DNA of 64,000 nt from Actinoplanes italicus. Its GTDB lineage: Bacteria; Actinomycetota; Actinomycetes; Mycobacteriales; Micromonosporaceae. A program made the translations under genes and the position numbers. Where the stretch lies: the NCBI RefSeq assembly GCF_003001815.1, contig NZ_PVMZ01000002.1, positions 620,001-684,000 of the forward strand, in the 5' to 3' direction. Below the pieces are notes generated by a model, which saw only the letters and a program-made list of their open reading frames with translations, was not told where the DNA came from and made no database searches. Of the stretch, positions 1 through 13,011 are shown piece by piece (position 1 is the first letter of the stretch; each line of letters opens with the position of its first letter).

Positions 1-24
1 CAGCAGGATGAACAACCGGACCAT
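1..24 (-). CDS. Possible start of a truncated gene
   Basis: On the minus strand an ATG at 24-22 opens a frame reading MVRLFILL before the window ends. It lies 38 bases downstream of the DUF202 gene that stops at 63, in the same direction, so it could be the next gene of that operon. The hydrophobic start would fit a membrane or exported protein. Eight codons cannot be identified further, and I see no clear ribosome binding site. Confidence 0.25.
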
Positions 25-62
25 GCCGCAATGATGCCCCGCCCGAGCCGGGACGGCGACGA

Positions 63-377
63 TCAGAGCATGACAACCCATCCGCCGAGGACCGCCATGG
101 TCGTTACGAGGAGTGCGTAGGCACGTACCGAGCGCGGCGCCGGCCGGGGGAACCGTGTCCGCAGATCGCGTGCGCGGTGCAGCGAGAGGCCCACGATCCC
201 GGCCCAGGCGACCATCGCGGCCGCCGCGGCGAGCCACTCGGCCGGACCCGCGCCGGGCACGAAGGCGGGCCGGACGGTGAGAAGTCCCACCGCCGCGGCC
301 GACAGGCTGGTCCGCCGCCAGGCGAGCCGGGTCCGCTCGGCCGAGGCGCCCGGATCGCGATGGCGTTCGTCACTCAT
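63..377 (-). CDS. DUF202-type small membrane protein (second copy)
   Basis: Product of 104 residues with three hydrophobic segments (about residues 25-42, 48-66 and 85-103). The N-terminus has the pattern typical of DUF202 proteins, ERTRLAWRRTSLS, a charged stretch running into the first helix. The function of DUF202 proteins is not known; they sit in the cytoplasmic membrane. A second DUF202 gene lies directly upstream on the same strand (484-858), so the pair probably forms an operon. The ATG at 377 is preferred because it aligns the ERTRLAWxRT block close to the N-terminus, as in the family. An 18-bp tandem repeat fills the gap between the two genes and ends at this start. Confidence 0.75.
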   Translation of the reverse strand: MSDERHRDPGASAERTRLAWRRTSLSAAAVGLLTVRPAFVPGAGPAEWLAAAAAMVAWAGIVGLSLHRARDLRTRFPRPAPRSVRAYALLVTTMAVLGGWVVML

Positions 378-477
378 CTGAGGGCCTGGACGAGTCGGTA
401 GGCCTGGACGAGTCGGTAGGCCTGGACGGGTCGGTAGACCTGGACGAGTCGGTAGACCTGGACGGGTCAGAAGACAT
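370..477 (-). CDS. Possible 35-residue repeat peptide between the DUF202 genes
   Basis: A minus-strand frame opens with ATG at 477 and reads six-residue S/D/P/R/T repeats (SRSTDS, SRPTDS type), ending TGA at 372-370, so it overlaps the start of the next DUF202 gene by 8 bases. It is in the same frame as the upstream DUF202 gene: only that gene's TGA and two codons separate them, so readthrough would add this repeat as a tail. No convincing ribosome binding site is visible. It may simply be a by-product of the 18-bp repeat, since 18 is a multiple of three. Confidence 0.2.
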   Translation of the reverse strand: MSSDPSRSTDSSRSTDPSRPTDSSRPTDSSRPSDE

Positions 478-501
478 GACGAGTCAGAAGACCTGGACGA
501 G
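385..501. repeat. 18-bp imperfect tandem repeat, about six and a half copies
   Basis: Units of the form CCTGGACGAGTCGGTAGG start at 385, 403, 421, 439, 457 and 475 (the last is one base short), with a partial copy at 492-501. They differ at a few positions (gag/ggg, ggtag/cagaa). The last partial copy is the 3' end of the DUF202 gene at 484-858, so the array looks like expansion of that gene's own terminal codons into the spacer. Confidence 0.85.
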
Positions 502-858
502 GACCGCGACGATGATCACCACGGCGCCGAGGGCCACCGCGATCGCCAGCGCTGCCGGGAAGTGCGACCGTGGCAGATCGGTGCCGAGCCGCATGGCCCG
601 CTCGGTCTGTGCCCAGTGGTGCACCGCCCGCAGCGCCACCAGGGCACCGAGGACGAGCAGCAGGATGGCGATGATCTCGCGCAGGTGGGCGACCGGCAGC
701 GGTGGCAGGAACTGCGCGCAGGCCAGACCGCCGGCGATGAGGGCGAGGCCGGTGCGGATCCAGGCCAGGAAGGTGCGCTCGTTGGCCAGCGAGAACCGGT
801 AGTCGGGTGTGTCGCCCGCGGATGTCGGTTCGAACCATTCCCTCAGACCACCGGCCAC
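484..858 (-). CDS. DUF202-type small membrane protein (YidH-like)
   Basis: Product of 124 residues. The signature YRFSLANERTFLAWIRTGLALI (residues 20-41) is the classic DUF202/YidH motif. It is followed by two further hydrophobic segments (about 59-77 and 101-122), giving three membrane helices. Molecular function is unknown. The start is GTG at 858; AATAAT on the minus strand at 871-866 lies seven bases upstream, the spacing expected for the -10 box of a leaderless transcript. The gene is first of a two-gene set with the second DUF202 gene at 63-377. Its last codons are duplicated as the downstream 18-bp tandem repeat. Confidence 0.85.
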   Translation of the reverse strand: MAGGLREWFEPTSAGDTPDYRFSLANERTFLAWIRTGLALIAGGLACAQFLPPLPVAHLREIIAILLLVLGALVALRAVHHWAQTERAMRLGTDLPRSHFPAALAIAVALGAVVIIVAVLVQVF

Positions 859-1267
859 GCCGCCGATTATTGACCTATTGGGTCGAGAAGGTGGTGCCAG
901 AGACTGCGGACTTCGTCACTCACGCATGCCTCCCGTGGCCGTCCACACCGGCACCACGGAGAGTCCGGGCCGGAGCGACCGTGGGACTGCGGCTTCAGAT
1001 CTTCGGGGCGTGGGGGAGTATGGGTCGTGGATGGGCTCATGCCCTCCACGAGTGAGACGTTTTGACCGGACATGTCTGACACCTCCTCATCGCCCACTGT
1101 AGCGATGGTGATCGCCACGCGGGTGAGGTGTGTCACTCTGGGTGGCCGGCAACAGTGAAGCTACTGGCGGGTAACCTGGCTGACATGTCCGCCGTCCGGC
1201 ACCGACACCGGTCGTGGGCAGGTCGATCGCAACGGTGCGTTCAATACAGGAGGGTCGTAGGAGCGCG
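859..1267. promoter_or_regulatory. Divergent intergenic region upstream of etfB
   Basis: 409 bases without a supported gene, between the minus-strand DUF202 gene and etfB. It holds two copies of the 8-bp palindrome GACATGTC (1069-1076 and 1182-1189). An imperfect inverted repeat GACACCTC (1078-1085) / GAGGTGTGTC (1125-1134) lies between them. TAACCT at about 1172-1177 could be a -10 box for etfB. The palindromes look like operator sites for a dimeric regulator; which one is not evident. Confidence 0.4.
866..871 (-). promoter_or_regulatory. Putative -10 box for the DUF202 genes
   Basis: AATAAT read on the minus strand, seven bases before the GTG start at 858. This fits a leaderless transcript. 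No clear -35 box is seen. Confidence 0.4.
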
Positions 1268-2044
1268 ATGAACATCGTCGTACTGGTTAAGCAGGTACCC
1301 GACTCCGGTGCCGAGCGCACCCTGAGCCCGAGCGACAACACCGTCGAACGTGGCCCGGGCAACGTCATCAACGAGATGGACGAGTACGCCATCGAGGAAG
1401 CGCTGAAGATCAAAGAGGCGCACGGTGGCGAGGTGACCGTCCTGACCGTCGGCCCGGCGGGTGCAACCGACTCGATCCGCAAGGCCCTGTCCATGGGCCC
1501 CGACAAGGCCGTCCACGTGCAGGACGACGCCCTGCACGGTTCCTGCGCGGTCGCCACGTCCAAGGTGCTCGCCGCCGCGCTGCGCACCCTGAACGCCGAC
1601 CTGATCATCAGTGGTGCCGAGTCCACCGACGGCCGTGTCCAGGTCGTGCCGCACATGCTGGCCGAGCTCCTCGGCGTGGCCGCTCTCACCGGCGCCCGCA
1701 AGCTCACCGTGGACGGTTCGCAGCTGACCGTCGAGCGCCAGACCGACGAGGGCTACGAGGTCGTCACCGCCGCGACCCCGGCCGTCGTCAGCGTCTGGGA
1801 CACCATCAACGAGCCGCGGTACCCCTCCTTCAAGGGCATCATGGCCGCCAAGAAGAAGCCGGTGCAGGCGCTGACTCTCGGTGACCTGGGTATCTCCGGC
1901 GACGAGGTCGGCTTTGCCGGCGCCACCAGCCAGGTGCTGGAGTTCACCAAGCGCCCGGCCCGCACCGGCGGCGCCAAGGTCGTCGACGAGGGCAACGGCG
2001 GCGAGCAGCTCGTCGCGTACCTCGCCACCGAGAAGTTCGTCTGA
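1268..2044 (+). CDS. etfB: Electron transfer flavoprotein beta subunit
   Basis: Product of 258 residues, the usual EtfB length. EtfB pairs with EtfA to make the soluble FAD-containing electron carrier that takes electrons from acyl-CoA and other dehydrogenases. The start MNIVVLVKQVPDS, the segment NEMDEYAIEEALKIKE and the AMP-binding type stretch TVGPAGATDSIRKALSMG identify it. An in-frame upstream ATG (1214) would add 18 residues, but the ATG at 1268 has TAGGAG just before it and matches the conserved N-terminus. etfA follows 17 bases later, so the two are co-transcribed. In M. tuberculosis the equivalent pair is called fixA-fixB and also precedes iscS and trmU. Confidence 0.96.
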   Translation: MNIVVLVKQVPDSGAERTLSPSDNTVERGPGNVINEMDEYAIEEALKIKEAHGGEVTVLTVGPAGATDSIRKALSMGPDKAVHVQDDALHGSCAVATSKVLAAALRTLNADLIISGAESTDGRVQVVPHMLAELLGVAALTGARKLTVDGSQLTVERQTDEGYEVVTAATPAVVSVWDTINEPRYPSFKGIMAAKKKPVQALTLGDLGISGDEVGFAGATSQVLEFTKRPARTGGAKVVDEGNGGEQLVAYLATEKFV

Positions 2045-2061
2045 GCCGAGGGGATAGAGAC

Positions 2062-2994
2062 ATGGCTGAAGTACTCGTCGTCGTCGAGAACGGCGTCAAG
2101 AAGGTCACCCTCGAGATGCTGACGATCGCCCGTGGACTCGGGTCCGTCTCGGCGGTCGTGTTCGGGGAGGCCGACACCGCCAAGCTCGGGGAGTTCGGTG
2201 CCGAGAAGATCTACGTCGCGTCCGGTGAGGACGTCGACGGCTACCTGGTCGCTCCCAAGGCCACCGTGGTCGCCGAGCTGGTGAAGCAGGTGCAGCCGGC
2301 CGCCGTGCTGCTGGCCTCCACCCAGGAGGGCAAGGAGATCGCCGGTCGTCTGGCGATCAAGCTGGACAACGGCCTGCTCACCGACGCGGTCGAGGTCGCC
2401 GCAGACGGCACCGCCACCCAGGTGGTCTTTGCCGGCTCCACGATCGTCAAGTCCAAGGTCACCAAGGGCATCCCGATCGTGACCGTCCGCCCCAACTCGG
2501 TCACCCCGGCTCCCTCCGCCGCCACCCCGGCCGTCGAGCAGCTGACCGTGGCGGTCACCGACGCCGACAAGCTGACCAAGGTCGTCGAGCGGGTCGCCGA
2601 GCAGAAGGGCTCCCGCCCCGAGCTCACCGAGGCCGGCATCGTCGTCTCCGGCGGCCGCGGCGTCGGCAACGCCGACAACTTCAAGCTGGTCGAGGAGCTC
2701 GCCGACCTGCTCGGCGGCGCGGTCGGCGCCTCCCGCGCGGCCGTCGACTCGGGCTACTACCCGCACCAGTTCCAGGTCGGGCAGACCGGCAAGACGGTGT
2801 CCCCGCAGCTGTACGTCGCGCTCGGCATCTCCGGCGCGATCCAGCACCGGGCCGGCATGCAGACCTCGAAGACGATCGTGGCGGTCAACAAGGACGCCGA
2901 GGCCCCGATCTTCGAGCTGGCCGACTACGGCGTCGTCGGCGACCTCTTCAAGGTCGTCCCGCAGGCGGCCGACGAGATTCGCAAGCGCAAGTAG
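2062..2994 (+). CDS. etfA: Electron transfer flavoprotein alpha subunit
   Basis: Product of 310 residues, full length for EtfA. The C-terminal FAD-binding half is plain from about residue 195: SGGRGVG, then [20 protein letters not shown], then the signature [17 protein letters not shown], then [24 protein letters not shown]. The N-terminal half ([10 protein letters not shown]...) forms the contact domain with EtfB. It starts 17 bases after etfB, behind GAGGGGATAG. A strong terminator follows the stop codon. No ETF-ubiquinone oxidoreductase gene is nearby, so the downstream electron acceptor is encoded elsewhere. Confidence 0.97.
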   Translation: MAEVLVVVENGVKKVTLEMLTIARGLGSVSAVVFGEADTAKLGEFGAEKIYVASGEDVDGYLVAPKATVVAELVKQVQPAAVLLASTQEGKEIAGRLAIKLDNGLLTDAVEVAADGTATQVVFAGSTIVKSKVTKGIPIVTVRPNSVTPAPSAATPAVEQLTVAVTDADKLTKVVERVAEQKGSRPELTEAGIVVSGGRGVGNADNFKLVEELADLLGGAVGASRAAVDSGYYPHQFQVGQTGKTVSPQLYVALGISGAIQHRAGMQTSKTIVAVNKDAEAPIFELADYGVVGDLFKVVPQAADEIRKRK

Positions 2995-3005
2995 AACCGG
3001 CGTCT

Positions 3006-3045
3006 CGAACGGCCCGGCGGTCCTCCGCCGGGTCGTTCGGCTTTT
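3006..3045 (+). terminator. Terminator after etfA
   Basis: Stem CGAACGGCCCGGCGG / CCGCCGGGTCGTTCG around the loop TCCT, followed by GGCTTTT. It lies 11 bases after the etfA stop codon. Confidence 0.85.
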
Positions 3046-3260
3046 CCCGCGGTACGCCCTACGCGGATCCCGGGTCCGGTGAGTGGGCAGCAGCCCGGCG
3101 GGGGCGCCGCGGAGCGGGAGTGGGCAGCCACGTCGCTGCGGAGCCCGGGTACGCGGGGATTGCGGTCGGAGTGACGTAGCCGTACCGCAGCAGAAGTTTG
3201 ACGTTGATCTTCCCGGGCGGGCTGGGGGAGCCGGTCGCGGGACGGCCTAAGCTGGAGATG

Positions 3261-4436
3261 ATGGCCTACCTCGATCATGCGGCGACCACGCCGATGCTCC
3301 CCGCCGCGCTCGACGCCTACGTCGCGGCGGCGCGTGAGCTTGGGAACCCGTCTTCCCTGCATGCGGCTGGTCGTGGCGCTCGGCGGCTGGTGGAGGAGTC
3401 GCGGGAGCGGATCGCCGCCGCACTGGGTGCGCGGCCGTCCGAGGTGGTGTTCACCGGTGGCGGCACCGAGGCGGACAATCTGGCGGCCAAGGGGATCTTC
3501 TGGGCGCGCCGGGAGGCCGATCCACGACTGCGCCGGGTGGTCGCCTCGGCGGTCGAGCACCACGCCGTGCTGGACGCGGTCGAGTGGCTCGGCCGGCACG
3601 AGGAGGCCGAAGTCACACTGCAGCCGGTGGACGGGTTCGGGCGGGTGGATCCGGACGGATTCGCCGAGCTGATCCGGGCGCACGGTGACGAGATCGCCGT
3701 GGTCAGCGTGCAGTGGGCCAACAACGAGGTGGGCACGATTCAGCCGGTGGCCGACCTGGCGGCGATCGCGGCCGCGGCGGGTGTGCCTTTTCACACCGAC
3801 GCCGTGCAGGCGGTCGGGCAGACACCTGTCGACTTCGCGGCCAGCGGCGCCGCGGCGCTGACGCTGACCGGGCACAAGGTCGGCGGCCCGGTCGGGGTGG
3901 GCGCGCTGCTGCTGGGCCGGGACGTGCCGTGCACACCCCTGCTGCACGGCGGCGGCCAGGAACGCGACGTCCGCTCCGGCACGCTGGACACACCGGGCGT
4001 GGTCGCGTTCGCCACGGCGGTCGAGGCCGCGGTCGCCGAGCGCGAGGAGTACACCGTGCGGGTCGCGGCGCTGCGTGACGACCTGGTGCAACGGGTGCGG
4101 GCCGCGATTCCCGAGGCGATCCTCAACGGTGACCCGGAGAGCCGGCTGCCGGGCAACGCGCACTTCTCCTTCCCGGGCTGCGAGGGCGACGCGCTGCTGC
4201 TGCTCCTGGACGCGCAGGGTGTCTACTGCTCGACGGGCTCGGCCTGCTCGGCCGGCGTGGCCCAGCCGAGCCACGTGCTGCTCGCGATGGGGGCCGACGA
4301 CGGGCGGGCGCGGTCGTCGCTGCGGTTCAGCCTGGGGCACGACAGCACCAAGGCGGATGTGGACGCGCTGATGGTGGCGCTGCCGGGAGCCGTCGAGCGG
4401 GCCAGGCGGGCGGGGGCCTGGAAGACTCCCAGATAG
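3261..4436 (+). CDS. iscS: Cysteine desulfurase (IscS/NifS family)
   Basis: Product of 391 residues. A PLP enzyme that removes sulfur from cysteine to give alanine and an enzyme persulfide. Seen: [11 protein letters not shown] at the N-terminus, [12 protein letters not shown] with the ring-stacking His, TDAVQAVGQ, the PLP lysine in [12 protein letters not shown] (about Lys206) and the catalytic cysteine in STGSACSAG (about Cys329). A frame extends up to TTG 3198, but family members begin at [17 protein letters not shown] lies seven bases before ATG 3261, suggesting a leaderless mRNA. mnmA starts nine bases after the stop, so tRNA thiolation is the likely main client; Fe-S assembly is also possible. 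Confidence 0.93.
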   Translation: MAYLDHAATTPMLPAALDAYVAAARELGNPSSLHAAGRGARRLVEESRERIAAALGARPSEVVFTGGGTEADNLAAKGIFWARREADPRLRRVVASAVEHHAVLDAVEWLGRHEEAEVTLQPVDGFGRVDPDGFAELIRAHGDEIAVVSVQWANNEVGTIQPVADLAAIAAAAGVPFHTDAVQAVGQTPVDFAASGAAALTLTGHKVGGPVGVGALLLGRDVPCTPLLHGGGQERDVRSGTLDTPGVVAFATAVEAAVAEREEYTVRVAALRDDLVQRVRAAIPEAILNGDPESRLPGNAHFSFPGCEGDALLLLLDAQGVYCSTGSACSAGVAQPSHVLLAMGADDGRARSSLRFSLGHDSTKADVDALMVALPGAVERARRAGAWKTPR

Positions 4437-4439
4437 GCT
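4434..4439 (+). promoter_or_regulatory. Putative -10 box giving a leaderless mnmA mRNA
   Basis: TAGGCT overlaps the desulfurase stop codon and ends six bases before the mnmA ATG. No Shine-Dalgarno sequence is seen before mnmA, so initiation on a leaderless transcript is plausible. A -35 element is not obvious. Confidence 0.4.
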
Positions 4440-4445
4440 TGCTCC

Positions 4446-5556
4446 ATGCGAGTTCTTGCGGCTATGTCGGGCGGTGTCGACTCCGCGGTCGCTGCCGCGC
4501 GCGCCCGGGATGCCGGCCATGACGTCACCGGTGTGCACCTGGCTCTTGCGCGTAATCCACAGACGTTCCGGACAGGCGCCCGCGGCTGCTGCACGCTGGA
4601 GGACTCGCGCGACGCCCGCCGGGCCGCCGATGTGATCGGCATCCCGTTCTATGTCTGGGACATGGCGGAGGAGTTCCACGACAGCGTGGTCGACGACTTC
4701 GTGAACGAGTACGCGGCGGGCCGTACCCCCAACCCGTGCCTGCGCTGCAACGAGAAGATCAAGTTCGCTGCGGTACTGGACCGGGCGGTCGCGCTCGGCT
4801 TCGACGCGGTCGTCACCGGCCACCACGCCCGGCTCGGTGCCGACGGCCTGCTGCGCCGCAGTGTCGACCTGCCGAAGGACCAGTCCTACGTGCTGGCGGT
4901 GCTGACCCGGCAGCAGCTGGACCGGGCGATCTTCCCGCTGGGCGACTCGACGAAGGAGCGCGTCCGGGCCGAGGCCGCCGAGCGTGGCCTGGCCGTCGCC
5001 GACAAGCCCGACTCCCACGACATCTGCTTCATCTCCGACGGCGACACCCGCGGGTTCCTGGAGAGCCGGCTCGGGTCGGCGCCCGGCGACATCGTGGACG
5101 GTCGGACCGGCGAGAGACTGGGGACCCACAACGGGGCGTACGGCTTCACGATCGGCCAGCGCAAGGGCCTCGACCTGCGGGTTCCGGCCGCCGACGGCCG
5201 CCCGCGCTACGTGCTGTCGATCACGCCGGTGTCCAACACGGTGACCGTGGGGCCCCGCGAGGACCTTCTCGTCGACGTCGTCAGCGCCGACCGGCCGATC
5301 TGGCACGACCCGGCTTCCGAGGTCGACTGTGAGGTCCAGCTCAGGGCGCACGGCGAGGTCGTCGGAGCATCCGTGTCGGTCACCGGGGACGCGCTGGTGG
5401 CGACCTTGAGATCGCCGGCGCGCGGAGTGGCCGCCGGTCAGGCGATCGTGGCGTACCGGCCCGACCCGGACGGCGACATCGTGCTCGGCTCGGCGACGAT
5501 CGCCGAAGGCATCAGGTCGGATGCGGGTGCCCTCGTGGCTGAGCAGGCGGCGACGC

Positions 5557-5564
<8 letters not shown>
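4446..5564 (+). CDS. mnmA: tRNA-specific 2-thiouridylase MnmA (TrmU)
   Basis: Product of 372 residues. It activates U34 of tRNA with ATP and transfers sulfur to make 2-thiouridine. The PP-loop [10 protein letters not shown] is at residues 8-17. The two catalytic cysteines lie in [12 protein letters not shown] and [18 protein letters not shown] and the C-terminal beta-barrel region ([14 protein letters not shown] onward) are also present. The desulfurase gene directly upstream is the likely sulfur source; the same pair is adjacent in M. tuberculosis (iscS-trmU). The end of the gene overlaps the start of the MetE-like gene. Confidence 0.96.
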
Positions 5565-9043
<3,479 letters not shown>

Positions 9044-9168
9044 ATCATGACGGAAATCACGTTCAGGAGGTTAGAGGCGTCTAACAACGTTTAGGTGCTT
9101 TAGGGCAAAAAGCGCCATATGGATCTATGGTGTATGCGATCGGTGATCGAGGCCATCGTGGAGGTCGC

Positions 9169-11235
9169 ATGGATGCCGCTCGCCCTCGGACGGCCGGCCC
9201 GCGTCACCGGCGCACGGTGATCGTCTCCACGGTCACCGCCGGAGTCGCCGCCCTCGCGCTGCTGCTCGGACCGGCTGCCGCCCTGCCACCGGCCTTCTGG
9301 ATGATGGCCCTGCTCGCCATCCTGGTCGACGCCCGGCCCTACGTGGTGCCCGGGCGCCGGGCCAGCGCCGTGATCCTGCCGTCCATCTGCTTCAGCTTCG
9401 CCGTCGTGCTGGCCTGGGGCGCGGCCCCGGCCATCGCGGTGCAACTGGCCGCGGTCGTGGTGGCCGGCGCCCGGATGCGGCACTCGCTGCGCCGGACCGT
9501 GCACCTCGGCCTGCAGCACACCGCCGCGCTCGGGGCTGCCGCTGCGGTGGCGGGGATGGGCCGGCTGCGGGTCGACGCGAGCCCGGACTGGTGGGACGCC
9601 CTGGTCATCTGCGCCGCGGCGGCCGCCTGGATCACCGCCCGGCTCGCGGTCGCGGGTCTGGTCCGGGCTCTGACCTCGGACGGCCGCGTCCCGTCCCGGC
9701 GCCGCCGCGGTCACGCCGACCTGCTGGCCACCGCGGCCTTGCTGCTGCTCGGCCCCGTGGTGCTGGTCGCCGCCCTGGTCACCCCGATCCTGCTTCCGCT
9801 GGCGTTGCTCGCGCTGCACGCCGTGCATCGGATGGTCCGCTGGGCCGGCGAGTCGGAGCGGGCCACCCGCTTCGACACGCTCACCGGCCTGCCGAACCGG
9901 CGTGCCCTGCAGACCGCGATGGCCGAGCGGGCTCCCGACCGCCGTCGTGCCCTGCTGCTGCTCGACCTGGACCGTTTCCGCACCGTCAACGACGCTCTCG
10001 GGCACGGCGCCGGCGACCGGCTGCTGACCCGGGTCGCCGACCGGCTGACCGCCGTGGTGCCCGCCCACGACCTGGTGGTCCGGCTCGGTGGCGACGAGTT
10101 CGCGGTCCTCGCCACCCGGGTCGAGGACCCGGCCTCGGCGCGTCGGATCGCCCAGCACCTGGCCGAGGCGTTGAGCCGGCCGTTCCCGTTGGACGGCACC
10201 CCGGTCGAGCTGAGCGCGTCGATCGGGATCGCCCTGCAGTCCGGCCGCCGGGACGCCAGCACGCTGCTGGTCGAGGCCGAGTCGGCGATGTATGAGGCGA
10301 AACAGCGCGGCGACCAGGTCGCGGTGCACGGGCCGGACGCCGCCAAGCACACCCCCGACCGGCTCAGCCTGGTCGCCGACCTGCGGACCGCGCTGCGCCG
10401 GGAACCGCCCGACGACGGGATAGTCCTCTACTACCAGCCGCAGATCGCGATCGCGACCGGCGAGGTGGTCGGTGTGGAGGCGCTACTGCGCTGGCGGCAC
10501 CCGGAGCGGGGCACGGTCGGTCCGGAGGAGTTGCTGCGGGCGGCCGAGCCGACGCCGGTGATGCGCCTGCTCACCGCCCGGGTGCTCGAGGAGGTGGTGG
10601 CGCAGCTCGCGGCGTGGCGGGCCGCGCGTACCCCGTTGCGGGCCGCCGTCAACGTGAGCGCCCGTGACCTGCACGCCGGTGACATCGCCGACCGGGTCGG
10701 TGCGCTCCTCGAGCGGTACGCGGTGCCGGCCGACCTGCTCCAGCTGGAGATCACCGAGAGCGCGCTGATGGCCGACCCGCACCGGGTCCTGGAGACCACC
10801 ACCCGGCTCTGCCGGATGGGCGTGGCCATCTCGCTGGACGACTTCGGCACCGGTTACTCGTCGCTGCAGCACCTGCGCCGGCTGCCGCTGTCCGAGGTCA
10901 AGATCGACCGCTCGTTCGTGCTCGGCATGGCCACCGATCGCGGCGACGCGGCGATCGTACGATCGGTTATCGGTCTTGCCGAGGCCCTCGGCCTGCGTGC
11001 CGTCGCGGAAGGGGTGGAGGACGAGGCGACCTGGCGTCTGCTGGCCGCCGCCGGGTGCCATACCGCGCAGGGCTGGTTCCACGCACGCCCGATGCCGGCC
11101 GCCGATCTCGCCGACTGGCTGACGCGGTACCGCCCGGTCCGACCCGGGAAACGCGGCGAAATAGACTCTGCAGGCACATCTACAACGTCAAGCAACGAGG
11201 GGGCAGGATGGCCGCCATCTCCCGCGAAGAGGTAG
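9169..11235 (+). CDS. Membrane GGDEF-EAL protein (c-di-GMP turnover), copy 1
   Basis: Product of 688 residues from ATG 9169 (GGAGG at 9160-9164); ATG 9127 is an alternative. The first 230 residues hold about six hydrophobic segments, a membrane sensor region of no named type. Then comes a GGDEF domain with intact [11 protein letters not shown] (about residue 307) and an EAL domain with [14 protein letters not shown] (about 436), [15 protein letters not shown] and [10 protein letters not shown]. Both catalytic signatures are complete, so synthesis and hydrolysis of c-di-GMP are both possible. No RxxD inhibitory site precedes GGDEF. Its last 28 bases overlap the start of gatC in another frame, so expression of the two is physically linked. 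Confidence 0.92.
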   Translation: MDAARPRTAGPRHRRTVIVSTVTAGVAALALLLGPAAALPPAFWMMALLAILVDARPYVVPGRRASAVILPSICFSFAVVLAWGAAPAIAVQLAAVVVAGARMRHSLRRTVHLGLQHTAALGAAAAVAGMGRLRVDASPDWWDALVICAAAAAWITARLAVAGLVRALTSDGRVPSRRRRGHADLLATAALLLLGPVVLVAALVTPILLPLALLALHAVHRMVRWAGESERATRFDTLTGLPNRRALQTAMAERAPDRRRALLLLDLDRFRTVNDALGHGAGDRLLTRVADRLTAVVPAHDLVVRLGGDEFAVLATRVEDPASARRIAQHLAEALSRPFPLDGTPVELSASIGIALQSGRRDASTLLVEAESAMYEAKQRGDQVAVHGPDAAKHTPDRLSLVADLRTALRREPPDDGIVLYYQPQIAIATGEVVGVEALLRWRHPERGTVGPEELLRAAEPTPVMRLLTARVLEEVVAQLAAWRAARTPLRAAVNVSARDLHAGDIADRVGALLERYAVPADLLQLEITESALMADPHRVLETTTRLCRMGVAISLDDFGTGYSSLQHLRRLPLSEVKIDRSFVLGMATDRGDAAIVRSVIGLAEALGLRAVAEGVEDEATWRLLAAAGCHTAQGWFHARPMPAADLADWLTRYRPVRPGKRGEIDSAGTSTTSSNEGAGWPPSPAKR

Positions 11236-11507
11236 CGCACCTGGCGCGCCTGTCGCGGCTCGCCGTGACCGAGGAGGAGCTGGACCAATTCGCGGGTCAG
11301 CTCGACGTGATCCTCCAGTCGGTCGCCCGGGTCGGTGAGGTGGCCGCGGAGGACATTCCGCCGACCTCGCACTCGGTTCCGCTGACCAACGTGTATCGCG
11401 AGGACGTCCCCACGCCGAGCCTGGCGCAGGAGGCCGCCCTGTCCGGGGCGCCGGACGCCTATGAGGGCCGGTTCCGCGTGCCGCGGATCCTGGACGAGGA
11501 GGACTGA
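11208..11507 (+). CDS. gatC: Asp/Glu-tRNA amidotransferase subunit C
   Basis: Product of 99 residues, the normal GatC size. GatC is the small subunit that stabilises GatA against GatB in the complex converting mischarged Glu-tRNA(Gln) and Asp-tRNA(Asn). It shows the typical [22 protein letters not shown] start and the [20 protein letters not shown] segment. The frame runs further upstream inside the GGDEF-EAL gene, but the ATG at 11208 gives the conserved N-terminus and follows GGGGGCAGG. gatA starts three bases after the stop. Confidence 0.95.
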   Translation: MAAISREEVAHLARLSRLAVTEEELDQFAGQLDVILQSVARVGEVAAEDIPPTSHSVPLTNVYREDVPTPSLAQEAALSGAPDAYEGRFRVPRILDEED

Positions 11508-11510
11508 CCT

Positions 11511-12974
11511 GTGAGTGACCTGACCAGGCTCTCCGCCGCTGAACTGGCTTCTCTCGTGGCGAAGCGGGAGGTGTCGGCCGTCGAGGTGGCGACCGCCCAC
11601 CTGGACCGCATCGACGCCGTCGACGAGCGGGTGCACGCGTTCCTGCACGTCGACCGGGAGGGCGCGCTGGCGGCCGCCGCAGCCGTGGACCGCGGTGAGA
11701 TCACCGGGCCGCTGGCCGGTGTGCCGATCGCCGTCAAGGACGTGGTGACGACCAAGGGCGTCCCGACCACGGCCGCCTCCAAGATCCTCGAGGGCTGGAA
11801 GCCGCCGTACGACGCGACGATCGTCGAACGTCTGAAGGCCGCCGGCATGCCGATCCTCGGCAAGACCAACATGGACGAGTTCGCGATGGGCTCCTCCACC
11901 GAGTACAGCGCGTACGGTCCGACGAACAACCCGTGGGACCTGGGCCGCATCCCGGGTGGCTCGGGCGGTGGCTCGGCCGCGGCGCTCGCGGCCTACGAGG
12001 CGCCGCTCGCGATCGGCACCGACACCGGTGGCTCGATCCGCCAGCCGGGCGCGGTCACCGGCACGGTCGGCGCCAAGCCGACGTACGGCGGCACGTCCCG
12101 CTACGGCCTCATCGCCTTCTCGTCCTCGCTGGACACGCCCGGCCCCTGTGGCCGGACCGTCGAGGACACCGCCCTGCTGCACGCGGTGATCGCCGGGCAC
12201 GACCCGCGCGACTCCACCTCGATCCCGCAGCCGGTGCCGGACGTCGTGGCCGCGGCCCGTCTCGGCGCGACCGGTGACCTGACCGGCGTCAAGCTGGGTC
12301 TGGTCAAGGAGTTCGCCGGCGACGGTTCCGAGCCCGGCGTGGTCGCCGCGTTCCGGGAGTCGCTGGAAGCGCTGGTCAAGCTGGGTGCCGAGGTCGTCGA
12401 GGTGTCCTGCCCGAACTTCCAGTACGCGCTTCCCGCGTACTATCTGATCGCCCCGAGTGAATGCTCGTCGAACCTGGCCCGCTTCGACGGTGTGCGGTAC
12501 GGCCTGCGCTCCGGTGACGACGGCAGCCGTTCGCTCGAGGAGGTCATGTCGCTGACCCGTGACGAGGGCTTCGGCCCCGAGGTGAAGCGGCGCATCATCC
12601 TCGGCACCTACGCCCTGTCGTCGGGTTACTACGACGCCTACTACGGCCAGGCGCAGAAGGTCCGCACGCTCATCACCCGGGACTTCCAGGCCGCGTTCGA
12701 GCAGGTCGACGTGCTCGTCTCGCCGACCACGCCGTTCGTGGCGTTCCCGTTCGGCTCGCGGACCGGCGACCCGTACCAGATGTACCTCGCCGACCTGTTC
12801 ACCATCCCGACGAACCTGTACGGCGGACCGGCCATCTCGGTCCCCTGCGGTCTCTCCGAGGGCCTGCCGGTCGGCTTCCAGATCATGGCTCCGACGATGG
12901 CCGACGACCGGATGTACCGGGTCGCCGCCGCCCTGGAGTCCGCGGTCGGCACCTTCACGCCGCCGGCGCTCTGA
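11511..12974 (+). CDS. gatA: Asp/Glu-tRNA amidotransferase subunit A
   Basis: Product of 487 residues, full length. GatA is the glutaminase subunit that releases ammonia for tRNA-dependent amidation. The amidase signature family catalytic Ser-cisSer-Lys set is visible: the lysine in [12 protein letters not shown], the serine-rich loop in [13 protein letters not shown], and the nucleophile region in [13 protein letters not shown]. It starts at GTG 11511 with GAGGAGG eight bases upstream, three bases after gatC. A strong terminator follows. In M. tuberculosis gatB comes soon after; here a block of minus-strand genes separates gatA from gatB. Confidence 0.97.
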   Translation: MSDLTRLSAAELASLVAKREVSAVEVATAHLDRIDAVDERVHAFLHVDREGALAAAAAVDRGEITGPLAGVPIAVKDVVTTKGVPTTAASKILEGWKPPYDATIVERLKAAGMPILGKTNMDEFAMGSSTEYSAYGPTNNPWDLGRIPGGSGGGSAAALAAYEAPLAIGTDTGGSIRQPGAVTGTVGAKPTYGGTSRYGLIAFSSSLDTPGPCGRTVEDTALLHAVIAGHDPRDSTSIPQPVPDVVAAARLGATGDLTGVKLGLVKEFAGDGSEPGVVAAFRESLEALVKLGAEVVEVSCPNFQYALPAYYLIAPSECSSNLARFDGVRYGLRSGDDGSRSLEEVMSLTRDEGFGPEVKRRIILGTYALSSGYYDAYYGQAQKVRTLITRDFQAAFEQVDVLVSPTTPFVAFPFGSRTGDPYQMYLADLFTIPTNLYGGPAISVPCGLSEGLPVGFQIMAPTMADDRMYRVAAALESAVGTFTPPAL

Positions 12975-12977
12975 AAA

Positions 12978-13008
12978 GCTCGGGGGCTCTTCCACAGAGC
13001 CCCCGAGC
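12978..13008. terminator. Bidirectional terminator between gatA and the M1 peptidase
   Basis: A perfect 13-bp stem GCTCGGGGGCTCT / AGAGCCCCCGAGC with loop TCCAC. It fills the gap between two converging genes. An A-run before it serves as a T-run for the minus strand. Confidence 0.85.
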
Positions 13009-13011
13009 ACA

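Noticed and set aside
385-501. CRISPR array
   Set aside because: The 18-bp units are directly adjacent with no spacers and lie within a gene end and spacer; no cas genes are present.
10854-13010. A 718-codon minus-strand open frame opposite gatC and gatA
   Set aside because: Shadow of the gat genes; no ribosome binding site or recognisable domain.
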